Of a stretch of DNA of 64,000 bases, positions 55,523 through 64,000 are shown one piece after another. Origin of the DNA: Borrelia hispanica CRI (lineage in GTDB: Bacteria > Spirochaetota > Spirochaetia > Borreliales > Borreliaceae). The notes under the pieces are model-generated. The model searched no databases. It was not told the DNA's origin and saw only the letters and a list, made by a program, of their open reading frames with translations. Every line of letters begins with the position of its first letter. The first letter of the stretch is position 1. The stretch spans positions 124,001 to 188,000 of the forward strand of contig NZ_AYOU01000163.1 in NCBI RefSeq assembly GCF_000500065.1, read 5' to 3'. Position numbers and translations under genes: made by a program.

Positions 55523-57106
55523 CTATTTGATGAGTTTAAGTATAGAAAAGTCGAATCTTTCTGAAATGTTAGGCTCCCAGCCAGTCCATTTGTCGTTTCT
55601 AAATAAATAATTTCCTGCATATATGTATATTGGAGCTATGGGGAAATCTTTTTCTATAATTATTGATTCGGCTTCTCTTAATATATCTTGTCTTTTAATA
55701 GGATCTTGTTCGAGATTAGATTGTTTCATTAAATTTTCATATTCTTCGTTAAAATAATTATATGATGAAAAATTTGAAAGTCCCTTTTGAAATAAAGTTA
55801 AAAATGTTGATGGGTCTGAGTAATCGCCTATCCAACCAGATCTTGCTATTTCATAATTACCTTTTTGTTTGTTGTTTAGAAATGATGCCCATTCTTCATT
55901 TGTGAGTTCAATATTGATCTTCAAAATTTTCAACCATTGGTTTTGAATAAATTCAGCAATTTTTTTGTGGTTTTCATTTGTGTTATATTTGATTTTTAAT
56001 GTAGGAAAATCTTTTCCGTCAGGATAACCAGCTTCACTCATTAATTGTTTTGCTTTTTGTGGGTTAAATAGTTCTAATGATTTTTTATAGGAATAATTAT
56101 TGAATTTTGGACTTACATTTCTTGTTGGAATAGCCCCATTTTTTATAATTTTTGATGTCAATGTTTGTCTGTCAATAGCAAGGGTTAAAGCTTCTCTGAT
56201 TTTTACATTGTCAAGAGGTTTGATGTGTGTGTTAAATGAGTAGTAATAAATACCGTTAATAGGTGATGAATAATAATCATTTCTTAATTCTATTTCTTTT
56301 ATTAGGTCAGATGGAATTATTGCAAAGACAGCATCGATTTCGTTATTTTCATACATTCTATAGGCAGTTGATGCGTCATTTATTGTGTAAAATATCAGTT
56401 CTTGTACTTCAATATTTTGAGCATTAAAGTAGTAGTCATTTTTTGTAAGTGATATTTTTTCATTCGGTGTTCTTGCATTTAGTTTATATGCGCCACTTAC
56501 TACCATATTTTCAGGATCTGTCCATTTATTTCCATGTTTTTCAATAACATGCACTGGTACTGGTATAAAAGATTGGTGTACTAACATATCTAGAAAATAA
56601 GATTTTGGATCGGTAATAGATATTTCTAGTGTTAGGTCGTCTATAGCTTTAATACCAAGTTCAGATTCTGATATTCTGCCATCAAAATAATCTTCTCCAT
56701 TTTTAATTGTTGATTTAACAAGTGCAACATAATTTGATGCTGTTTCTTTATTTAATATTCTAAGGTAAGATTTTCGAATACCCTCAGCAGTAATAGGGAC
56801 TCCATCACTCCAAACAAGATTTTTTCTTAAATGAAATGTATATACAGTGCCATCTTGAGATATATCCCAAGATTCAGCTAGCCCTGGTTTGTATCCGCCA
56901 GTTTTTGGGTCACCGATTAAGATGCCATTGAACATTTGTGCAATTATAGTAGAACCCATTTTGTCTTCAGATAATTGAGGATCTATTGATTTAGGTTCTC
57001 CTCCTATAGCGATTTTAAATGATACATTTTCTTTGTTGCTTTCCTTACTACAGGATAGGATAGTTATTAAAAAAAATATAATGAATGTTATTTTTTTGAT
57101 TTGCAT
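55523..57106 (-). CDS. oppA: Oligopeptide-binding lipoprotein OppA (proximal to oppB)
   Basis: A 527-residue family-5 solute-binding lipoprotein: signal peptide with lipobox TILSC, lipidated Cys near residue 20. Family blocks are IGGEPKSIDPQL, YTFHLRKNLVWSDGVPITA and VKIREALTLAIDRQTL. It captures periplasmic peptides for OppBCDF. It is about half identical by eye to the distal OppA, with a shared region IRKSYLRILNKETAS. It is separated from oppB by 370 bases containing a hairpin, and from the upstream oppA by 315 bases with a terminator. Confidence 0.94.
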   Translation of the reverse strand: MQIKKITFIIFFLITILSCSKESNKENVSFKIAIGGEPKSIDPQLSEDKMGSTIIAQMFNGILIGDPKTGGYKPGLAESWDISQDGTVYTFHLRKNLVWSDGVPITAEGIRKSYLRILNKETASNYVALVKSTIKNGEDYFDGRISESELGIKAIDDLTLEISITDPKSYFLDMLVHQSFIPVPVHVIEKHGNKWTDPENMVVSGAYKLNARTPNEKISLTKNDYYFNAQNIEVQELIFYTINDASTAYRMYENNEIDAVFAIIPSDLIKEIELRNDYYSSPINGIYYYSFNTHIKPLDNVKIREALTLAIDRQTLTSKIIKNGAIPTRNVSPKFNNYSYKKSLELFNPQKAKQLMSEAGYPDGKDFPTLKIKYNTNENHKKIAEFIQNQWLKILKINIELTNEEWASFLNNKQKGNYEIARSGWIGDYSDPSTFLTLFQKGLSNFSSYNYFNEEYENLMKQSNLEQDPIKRQDILREAESIIIEKDFPIAPIYIYAGNYLFRNDKWTGWEPNISERFDFSILKLIK

Positions 57107-57321
57107 TTTTATCTCCTTATTTAACTTAATTACCTTTATTAACTTTAATTCTATTTTAGCTGAAATAATTAAAAATTTTAGATGATTTTTTTATAATTTT
57201 TTATTGAATTTGCAACGTTATATGTATTTTTGATTGAGAATAAAATTTACTTTAGTAATTTATGTTAAAAAGATTTCTTAATTAAAGACTTTTATTATAT
57301 TTAAAATACTTTTTAATTTTT

Positions 57322-57364
57322 TTTAAAAAAAACCACTCATATAATTCATTTATAAAAGTGGTTT
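57322..57364 (-). terminator. Rho-independent terminator downstream of the distal oppA
   Basis: On the minus strand AAACCACT...AGTGGTTT (arms 57357-57364 and 57330-57337, 19-base loop) is followed by a run of T residues, a classical terminator. It lies 58 bases after the stop of the oppA at 57422, so that gene is a separate transcription unit. The rest of the 315-base spacer (57107-57421) is AT-rich and shows no gene; it presumably holds the promoter of the proximal oppA. Confidence 0.8.
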
Positions 57365-57421
57365 ATATTAGAATAATTGTTAATGTTTATGTTTATTAAT
57401 TTTTGTATTGCATTTTATATT

Positions 57422-59008
57422 TTATGTATTTTCTTTTTGTTGTTTTATATCTTCATAAAGATAAACTTCTGCAATATTAGGAATCCATCCAATCCATTTA
57501 TCATGTCTAAAGAGAGCATATGATTTTGGTATTGAAAGTGGAGCTGCAGGAAAATCTTTTTCTATGATTATTTCCTCAGCTTTGCGTAAGATTTCTTGTC
57601 TTTCTGTAGGATTTAAGATAAAATTCGATTGTTTTATTAAATTATCATATTGTTTATTTGAATAACCGTATGCTCCAAAGTTGTAATTTTCTGTTGTAAA
57701 TAGATCAAGGAATGTTAATGGATCTACATAATCTCCCGTCCATCCCATATGTGATATTTGATAATTGCCTGTTCTTCTGCTACCTAAAAATGTGGTCCAT
57801 TCTTCAATTTCAATCTCAACATTAATGTTTAATACTTTTTTGAATTGCTCTTGTAAAAATTCTGCAGTTATTTTCATTATGTTTTTTTGTGAAGTTTTGT
57901 ATTTAAGAGTAGGGAAACCTGAACCGTTAGGATAGCCAGCTTCGGCTAATAATTGTTTTGCTCTTTCTGGATCAAACAATTTTAATTGTTTACCATAAGC
58001 ATAGTTTTCAAATGATGGGGTAATATTTCTCGTTGGTTGTGATTGACCTTTTAGAGACATTTTGTTTAGAGCTTCTCTGTCAATAGCAAGTGTTAAAGCT
58101 TCTCTAACTTTTGCATTATTAAGTGGTGTGATAGTTGTGTTGAATGCCATATAGGTTAAGGTATTTGCAGGGTGAGAGTAATAATCGTTTCTTATTCTAG
58201 CTTCATCTAGGTATTCTGGTGTTATTGCTGTTAAGAAATCAAGTTCATCGTTTATATACATATTATAAGCAGTGTTTCCTTGCGCTTGATAAAATATTAC
58301 TTCGTCTATTTCGACATTTGCAAAGTTATAATATTTGTTATTTTTTTCAAGAACTATTTTTTCATTTGGTTTTCTTTCTTTTAAGTTATATGCACCACTT
58401 ACTACTATGTTTTCAGGGTTTGTCCAGTTTTGTCCGTATTTTTCAATAATGTGAATTGGTACTGGTATAAATGTTTGGTGCGTTAACATATCAAGAAAAT
58501 AAGGTTTTGGACTAATTAATGTTATTTCTAATGTTGAATCATTTATAGTTTTAATACCAAGTTCAGATTCTGATATTTTACCATCAAAATAATCTTGTGC
58601 ATTTTTTATTGTTGATTTAACAATATCAACATATTGTGAACCTGTTTTTTTATTTAATACTCTAAGATAAGATCTTCGAATTCCCTCAGCAGTAATAGGT
58701 ACTCCATCACTCCAGAATATATTTTCTCTTAGGTACATTGTATATACAACTCCATCTTCAGATATATCCCAAGATTTAACTAGTCCTGGTTTATATCCTC
58801 CAGTTTGTGTATTTTTTGTTGTTAATCCTGAAAATATGTTTACGATTATTCTGTATGATTGAGCTGAGGTAGCAAGTTGAGGATCTAGTGAATCAGGTTC
58901 GGATTCAGCTGTTGTTCTAAATATTATCTTTTCTTTATGTTCATCATTGGAACAAGAAGTTAGCCATATAGTTAAGAAAGATAAAAGAATCATGACTTTG
59001 TATTTCAT
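57422..59008 (-). CDS. oppA: Oligopeptide-binding lipoprotein OppA (distal copy)
   Basis: A 528-residue OppA-family lipoprotein with lipobox WLTSC and lipidated Cys at residue 19. Family blocks: AESEPDSLDPQLA, YTMYLRENIFWSDGVPITA and AKVREALTLAIDREAL. It has its own terminator and a divergent spacer of about 200 bases upstream with the acyltransferase gene. Paralogous substrate-binding proteins sharing one permease are known in B. burgdorferi; there three occur at this site, here only two. Which of the B. burgdorferi copies it corresponds to is not decided. Confidence 0.94.
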   Translation of the reverse strand: MKYKVMILLSFLTIWLTSCSNDEHKEKIIFRTTAESEPDSLDPQLATSAQSYRIIVNIFSGLTTKNTQTGGYKPGLVKSWDISEDGVVYTMYLRENIFWSDGVPITAEGIRRSYLRVLNKKTGSQYVDIVKSTIKNAQDYFDGKISESELGIKTINDSTLEITLISPKPYFLDMLTHQTFIPVPIHIIEKYGQNWTNPENIVVSGAYNLKERKPNEKIVLEKNNKYYNFANVEIDEVIFYQAQGNTAYNMYINDELDFLTAITPEYLDEARIRNDYYSHPANTLTYMAFNTTITPLNNAKVREALTLAIDREALNKMSLKGQSQPTRNITPSFENYAYGKQLKLFDPERAKQLLAEAGYPNGSGFPTLKYKTSQKNIMKITAEFLQEQFKKVLNINVEIEIEEWTTFLGSRRTGNYQISHMGWTGDYVDPLTFLDLFTTENYNFGAYGYSNKQYDNLIKQSNFILNPTERQEILRKAEEIIIEKDFPAAPLSIPKSYALFRHDKWIGWIPNIAEVYLYEDIKQQKENT

Positions 59009-59208
59009 AATTTATTCTCCTTTATAAATATTTTGTATTTTTTTTATGAATTATTCTTGTTTAATATACTTGAATGGATTTTACTTTAATTTGCTAAATA
59101 AATAAAGTATAATTTATATAAAATTATTGATGCATATTGTATATTACATTTGAGTATTTTTGGATTTCTAGTATGTTGTTTTTCAAAAACTTTAAAGGAT
59201 GAAGTTTG

Positions 59209-60102
59209 ATGTTTACACGGAATAAAAGTTTTAATAAGTATTTTAAAGGTATTGAGAACGAATTCTTTAGTAGGTTTAAAGATGTTGAAAATATAAATTG
59301 TTTAAATAGTTCGTATCATGAGGCTGATTCTGTTAGTAGAAAGTTGGTTGATACGATGATAGAGAGATTACTTAAGAGTAATTCTACTATTGTTGGTATT
59401 CAGAATATTTTAAAACTTTATGAAAAGTCCAAATCTGGTAAGTCTTCAATTATATTAATGGAACATTATAGTAATTTCGATTTTCCTTGTTTTCAATTTT
59501 TGCTTGAGAAAATGAATTGTAAGGAAATTTCAGAATATGTTGTTCCTATAGCTGGTGTAAAACTTTTTAAAGATAATTTGTTAATTAAAAGTTTAAGTTT
59601 GGGCTATAATGTAATATTCATTTATCCTCCACATGCATTTGTTGATGTTGATAATGAAACTATGAGGGAGAGACGAGTTTTTAATGCTAATTCTATGAGA
59701 TATGTTGCAGACAAAAAGAATAGTGGTTATATAATTCTTATTTTCCCAACAGCTACAAGATATAGAAAAGGTAAACCTGAGACTAAAAAGATAATTTCAG
59801 AAATTTCAAATTATTTTAAAATTTTTGATTATTTCATAATGGTTGGTATTAATGGCAATATTCTTGAAGTTTCATCAAATGGTGATATGTCGTGTGATAT
59901 TTTTAGAGAAGATGTTCTTGTATATAATACAACCGAAGTGTTGGATATAGTTGAATATAAAACTTTGATTTTAGAAAAATTGAAAAAAGAAGGTTTAGAG
60001 CCAACAAAAGAAATTTTAGGTTCTAAGATTGCTGATGATTTAGAAAAACGTTTTGAGATTCTTCATAAGGATGGAGCTAAAATATATAATGATTTAATTT
60101 AG
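59209..60102 (+). CDS. Acyltransferase-like protein (PlsC/PlsB family)
   Basis: A 297-residue protein. MEHYSNFDFPCFQFLL (about residues 84-99) contains the HX4D acyltransferase catalytic motif, with later YNVIFIYPPHAFV and IILIFPTATRYRKGKPETK fitting the family blocks that bind the glycerol-phosphate. It is annotated as a glycerol-3-phosphate acyltransferase in B. burgdorferi (BB0327). ATG 59209 has AAAGGAT upstream; the TTG two codons earlier is also possible. It is 14 bases before flcA. The exact acyl acceptor is unproven. Confidence 0.75.
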   Translation: MFTRNKSFNKYFKGIENEFFSRFKDVENINCLNSSYHEADSVSRKLVDTMIERLLKSNSTIVGIQNILKLYEKSKSGKSSIILMEHYSNFDFPCFQFLLEKMNCKEISEYVVPIAGVKLFKDNLLIKSLSLGYNVIFIYPPHAFVDVDNETMRERRVFNANSMRYVADKKNSGYIILIFPTATRYRKGKPETKKIISEISNYFKIFDYFIMVGINGNILEVSSNGDMSCDIFREDVLVYNTTEVLDIVEYKTLILEKLKKEGLEPTKEILGSKIADDLEKRFEILHKDGAKIYNDLI

Positions 60103-60116
60103 GATTTTATTGTAAT

Positions 60117-62966
60117 ATGCCTGATATAGATAAAATAAATAAGTTTAAGAAGGAAATAATAGATAATATTGCTGATGAGAAAGCTAGAAAAGATAGTTTT
60201 GGCATTAAAATGGATATTGAACCTCCAAAGGATGGTGAGTCTATTCTTCCTTGGGAAGGACAAGAAGAAGTTGTTGATTTTGATGAAGAACATGATGAAG
60301 GGCCAGATTTGGATGCTATTCTTGGTGTTCTTGATAATGAGGAAGGACAAAAGAGCGAAGCTAGTGATAATGATATTAATATTTTAAAAAATGCTGAAAA
60401 TGTGGAAATTGATCCTGAATTTGATAATTTAAATGAGGATTTTGATGTTTTAGGTTCACATTTTGAGGAAACTTTAGATAAAGTTCTTGATGATAATTCT
60501 GTAGGTTTAGATGATGCTATTAATTTAAATTTAAATAATTCTGGTAATGGTGTTGATGATGATAATGTTCAAAATTCAAATGTAGAGAATGATTTAAATG
60601 CAGATTCTTCTGATTTTGAAAATCCTTTTGAGAATGATGATAATTCTACTCAGGAATCTCAAGATTATAATAATGATGATTTTGATCTTGAGTATATGAT
60701 TAGTAAAATCAAGGAAGCAGATGATGAAATTTTTTCTAATAAGTTTGCTTCTAATGATGACTCTTTAGATCCTAGTACTAAAGAAGAGAAAGATTGGTCT
60801 AATCTTACAGGTGATTTTCAATCTTTAGAGGATAAAGCGAACAAAATTATTGAGGATTCTAATTTTAAAGTTAATTATTCTTTATTTTTTAAACATTTAG
60901 ATTCTTATCCTAGAAATTTGAGAATTGCTATTGCCGAAGCTTTAATGTTAGAAAATGTTTCTAGATATAAAATTGAGGCATTAGTTGATCTTGTTGAGCA
61001 AAATAAAAAAGGGCTCAATTTTATTGCTAAATTTGTTGGCGATATTATTGGTAGATCTGTTAAATTGCCCATTATGTATTATAAGGCAGAAGAATTTAGC
61101 AAGCTGGAGAAGCAATTTAGTTATAGACTTTCTAAAGCCTTAACTCCAGTATTGAAAATTGCGTCTTTTTTTATTGTATTAACCTTTTTGTCGTTTTATT
61201 TTTTAGTCGATATTATGTTTTTTTATATTGCATCTGATAAAAAATATAAAGAAGGAATTTCATATATATATGAGAATAAAAGAGAACTTGCTAAAGCTAC
61301 TTTTAAGGATGCATATTATATGCGTCCTAATAGAAAGTGGTTTTTAACTTATGCTAAGGCTTTTGAGAGTATAAATGATTTTGATAGTGCTGAGGAAAAA
61401 TATGAAGAGTTGTTTACTGTTGATCCGTTTTCTGAGGGTGCTTCTAAGAGGAGACGAAAAATTTTTGATAAAGATGGGTATATATCTTATGCTTTTATGA
61501 AGATGAGGCTTGGTGAATATTCTGATGCTAATTCGATTTTGGATGAGGTTATATCTTACGATATTTATGATTATGAAGCATTAATGGCTAAGGGTGAGAA
61601 TTATTTTCAGTGGGCTCAAGTGGATTCTATGTATTATAAAAATAGTATCAATGATTATACTATTTTACTCTCAAAATATGGACATCGAAAGGAAGTTTTA
61701 TTTAAGCTTTTTGATGCTTATATTGAAGCTGGTGCTGAGAGAGAGGCTGACAATGTAAATGCTTTTATTAAAACAAATCAGGAATTAGATATTGATGAGG
61801 TAGTTTATACTAAGTATGTTAAAAAATTGATAGATAAATATGTAGAATTTACAGTTTATAATAAGCGAATAAATGCTCTTTCTAGAAATTTAAAATATTT
61901 AAATGCTCAAATGAATTTACTTAATAAAGAGTTTTCTAATTTTAAAATAAATAGTGGTAAGAGTGTTTCTGATATTTTAAATGATGTTAATCTTAATTCT
62001 GAGATTGAATATATTCTTAGGAGGATTTTATTAAAAAATCCTGATTATAATAAGGCATTATTTGAAAGTGGTAGGTATTTTTATTATATGGGAGATTTGA
62101 AAAAGTCAGAAGGATATTTATTAACGGCTATAAACGGCTTTAGACAAGAAGATTCAATTAATAATGCTGGTGAAAAGATTATTGCTTATAGAATTTTATC
62201 AGATATTTATGATAAGGGAAATGATACGCTTAAAGCAAGTAATATTGTCAGTTTGGCTTTAAATGAATATGATTTTTATAAAAGAAATGGCCTTATTAAA
62301 GGTTCTAGAGAGCTTGCTTTAATTTATGAAAAGCAAGGAGATATATTTAGAACTTTAAATGGTTTTCAATCAGCCATATCTTCTTATAAAATGGCAATAA
62401 ATGAAGGAGTTAATTCACCAGATGTTTACTATAAATTAGCATTACTTAGTTATAAGGAAAATAATTATAAGGATGCATTAACTTCTTTATTTAAAGTTGA
62501 AAATATGTCTGGATTTGCAAATAGTAATAAGGTTTTAAATTCAATTGCATCTGTTCTTTATAAAATGGGTGATTTTGAGGCTTCTAGGAGTTATTACTTA
62601 AGAGTATTGCAAAATTTGGCATCAGAGAAATCCAGTATTTTAAGTTTGAGACCTAAAGGAAATGATCACCATAAAGCTTTGTTGCTAAGAGAAATTGAAG
62701 TTTATAATAATCTTGGAGTTGTTGAGATAATAGCATCTCTTGGTAATAAGGTTAAGTCTGGTGTTATTATAGATCATGATCTCTTTGATTCAGGAATTGC
62801 AAATTTAACAGAATCTTCTAGAATATTTGATCTCTTAAATCGTGATGATGATATGATGAAAAACGTTAAAAGGGATCTTGCTAGTTTAAATCTTAGAAGC
62901 GTATTTAAGAATGATTTTACAGGTTTAAAGATTTTATTTTATGATAATTTAGCTGATAATCTTTAG
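60117..62966 (+). CDS. flcA: TPR-repeat membrane protein, flagellar collar protein FlcA
   Basis: A 949-residue protein at the position of BB0326, reported as FlcA, a part of the periplasmic flagellar collar needed for stator assembly. Order: an acidic, low-complexity N-terminus (1-270, Asp/Asn-rich, e.g. DDDNVQNSNVEND), a helical region, one membrane segment (about 347-372, KIASFFIVLTFLSFYFLVDI), then a large periplasmic array of tetratricopeptide repeats (about 380-930; ELAKATFKDAYYMRP, DYEALMAKGENYF, SPDVYYKLALLSYKENNYKDAL). The collar gives the periplasmic flagellum its anchor. TTAGGAT lies upstream. Confidence 0.85.
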   Translation: MPDIDKINKFKKEIIDNIADEKARKDSFGIKMDIEPPKDGESILPWEGQEEVVDFDEEHDEGPDLDAILGVLDNEEGQKSEASDNDINILKNAENVEIDPEFDNLNEDFDVLGSHFEETLDKVLDDNSVGLDDAINLNLNNSGNGVDDDNVQNSNVENDLNADSSDFENPFENDDNSTQESQDYNNDDFDLEYMISKIKEADDEIFSNKFASNDDSLDPSTKEEKDWSNLTGDFQSLEDKANKIIEDSNFKVNYSLFFKHLDSYPRNLRIAIAEALMLENVSRYKIEALVDLVEQNKKGLNFIAKFVGDIIGRSVKLPIMYYKAEEFSKLEKQFSYRLSKALTPVLKIASFFIVLTFLSFYFLVDIMFFYIASDKKYKEGISYIYENKRELAKATFKDAYYMRPNRKWFLTYAKAFESINDFDSAEEKYEELFTVDPFSEGASKRRRKIFDKDGYISYAFMKMRLGEYSDANSILDEVISYDIYDYEALMAKGENYFQWAQVDSMYYKNSINDYTILLSKYGHRKEVLFKLFDAYIEAGAEREADNVNAFIKTNQELDIDEVVYTKYVKKLIDKYVEFTVYNKRINALSRNLKYLNAQMNLLNKEFSNFKINSGKSVSDILNDVNLNSEIEYILRRILLKNPDYNKALFESGRYFYYMGDLKKSEGYLLTAINGFRQEDSINNAGEKIIAYRILSDIYDKGNDTLKASNIVSLALNEYDFYKRNGLIKGSRELALIYEKQGDIFRTLNGFQSAISSYKMAINEGVNSPDVYYKLALLSYKENNYKDALTSLFKVENMSGFANSNKVLNSIASVLYKMGDFEASRSYYLRVLQNLASEKSSILSLRPKGNDHHKALLLREIEVYNNLGVVEIIASLGNKVKSGVIIDHDLFDSGIANLTESSRIFDLLNRDDDMMKNVKRDLASLNLRSVFKNDFTGLKILFYDNLADNL

Positions 62967-63027
62967 ATTTTTAATTTATCAGCTTAAGGACATTGTAGAA
63001 TTGTCCGATTAATGTGTAAGGGTTTAT

Positions 63028-64000
63028 ATGAGAAAAGCTTGCTTTATTATTTTCTTGTTTATTGTATTTAATTTATTTTCTGAATCGCATGATCACTTGA
63101 GTATTAATATTGATGATGTTTATGTTGAAGCTCATGATGATGGATTTCATCTTTTTATTAGAAAAAAACCAAATATTAAATCAGTTATTTTAACCGAATC
63201 TTTTGAAATTCCAGATAAAAATAAAGATGCTTCTACTTATTCATTTAGAACCTTAGAATATAATACGGTTAATGGTGATGAAATTAGAATTTTAAATGGT
63301 CGAGTTATTCAAAATAGAAGTCTTTTATCTTTAACATCTTCTACTCCTGTACAAAATAAAAGATTTGGAGAAGCTTTTCATATTTTAATACCTAAGAAAT
63401 TGAGGTATGGATTTCCAAATTTTTCAACAAGAAGTGGAGATATCGATTTAGAAATTTTAAAAAGGAATAAGGAACCTTTTTGGTTTTCAATTAGAACTTT
63501 TGAAAAAAAATATAATGATTATTTAGGTCGATATAAAGATAATGCTTATGAATTGTTTTTTGGAGATACGCAACGAGAAAATATAGTTGAAAATAGTGTT
63601 TTAGAAGAGGGATTTTCTAGATTTGCTGATGATGTTGTTACTGCAAATAAAGGACTTGATATTGTTGATAAGATAAAAGATATTTTAGAAAAATCAGAAG
63701 ATCCACTTGTTGATTTAGATCTAGTTTTTGTTATTGATGTTACTGATAGTATGAAGAATCATATTGAAATTTTACGAGAACACCTTCTTGATATGGTGGA
63801 ACCTCAGTTGAATCAGTTTAAGTCTTATAGAATAGGTTTTGTGTTTTATAAGGACTATCTTGAAGATTTTTTAACACGATCTTTTGATTTTAATAGTAAA
63901 GAATATTTACATAACGTGCTTGAAAGTATTAATGTTGGGGGTGGAGGAGATTATCCTGAAGCGGTATTTGAAGGGGTTAATGCTGCTGTTACTCAATTTG
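63028..64000 (+). CDS. Exported von Willebrand factor A-domain protein (partial)
   Basis: The frame opens at ATG 63028 and runs off the window with no stop, giving 324 residues. The N-terminus is a signal peptide (RKACFIIFLFIVFNLFSES). A VWA domain starts near residue 230: LDLVFVIDVTDSM has a metal-site motif DxTxS (D237), and the GGGGDYPEAVFEG block (about residue 304) is the later loop. VWA domains mediate metal-dependent protein contacts; its position after FlcA suggests a periplasmic partner, which is inference. The 3' end is outside the window. Confidence 0.8.
   Translation, partial: MRKACFIIFLFIVFNLFSESHDHLSINIDDVYVEAHDDGFHLFIRKKPNIKSVILTESFEIPDKNKDASTYSFRTLEYNTVNGDEIRILNGRVIQNRSLLSLTSSTPVQNKRFGEAFHILIPKKLRYGFPNFSTRSGDIDLEILKRNKEPFWFSIRTFEKKYNDYLGRYKDNAYELFFGDTQRENIVENSVLEEGFSRFADDVVTANKGLDIVDKIKDILEKSEDPLVDLDLVFVIDVTDSMKNHIEILREHLLDMVEPQLNQFKSYRIGFVFYKDYLEDFLTRSFDFNSKEYLHNVLESINVGGGGDYPEAVFEGVNAAVTQF

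Noticed and set aside
60099-60350. Minus-strand frame opposite the start of flcA
   Set aside because: It lies antisense to the acidic coding region of flcA, where repeated GAT/GAA codons leave the opposite strand open; no ribosome site or family match.

Overview
The window is a piece of linear-chromosome backbone from a Borrelia spirochaete. It is very AT-rich, uses many TTG and GTG starts, carries several Borrelia-type lipoprotein signals, and its gene order matches (from memory) Borrelia burgdorferi BB0387 down to BB0325: rpsL-rpsG-bmp, pfs-metK-luxS, gltX-glyS-tyrS, lgt, pyk, gatCAB, rplM-rpsI, eno, opp, flcA. Three details differ from B. burgdorferi: there are two bmpD-like genes and no bmpB, two oppA genes instead of three, and no La7 lipoprotein gene between the M18 aminopeptidase and pdeA. 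I infer a relapsing-fever-type Borrelia, without certainty about species.

Layout. 1-5.0 kb: end of rpsL, rpsG, then four tandem basic membrane lipoprotein genes. 5.3-8.6 kb: trehalase-like hydrolase, MgtE magnesium transporter, HIT hydrolase. 8.7-12.3 kb (minus): pdeB-pfs-metK-luxS, linking c-di-GMP turnover with methyl-cycle detoxification. 12.4-20.6 kb (plus): a membrane protein, three aminoacyl-tRNA synthetases, a ClpA-like ATPase and gpsA. 20.6-27 kb (minus): a small EIIB-like protein, M18 aminopeptidase, pdeA, lgt, a MinD/ParA-like ATPase and a membrane protein. 27-33 kb (plus): Ctp protease, RsmE, a possible WecG/TagA-like protein, a CarD-type regulator and two large membrane proteins. 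33-40 kb: mixed strands, with a solute-binding-like lipoprotein, a spirochaete-specific protein, rpmB, a Memo-like gene with no usual start codon, pyk and an NFACT protein. 40-49 kb (plus): LolA, a RodZ-like protein, UvrD, GatCAB, a degenerate aminotransferase-like protein, L13 and S9. 49-59 kb: eno (minus), a secreted protein with carbohydrate-binding-like folds, and the oligopeptide permease oppA-oppA-oppB-oppC-oppD-oppF (minus). 59-64 kb (plus): acyltransferase, FlcA collar protein and the start of a von Willebrand A-domain protein.

How the genes fit together. GltX and GatCAB in one window are consistent with the indirect Gln-tRNA route known for Borrelia. PdeA (EAL) and PdeB (HD-GYP) are the two c-di-GMP phosphodiesterase types. 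Opp, Bmp, Lgt and LolA belong to lipoprotein biogenesis and nutrient uptake in an organism that must import nearly everything.

No tRNA, rRNA, CRISPR, insertion sequence or prophage was seen. The most unusual signals are proteins that keep their family fold but lose catalytic residues: the second ATPase ring of the ClpA-like protein, an EIIB-like protein with Asp for the phospho-Cys, an HD-GYP protein with changed metal ligands, a half-sized aminotransferase, and an intact 249-codon Memo-like frame with no ATG, GTG or TTG codon anywhere in it.
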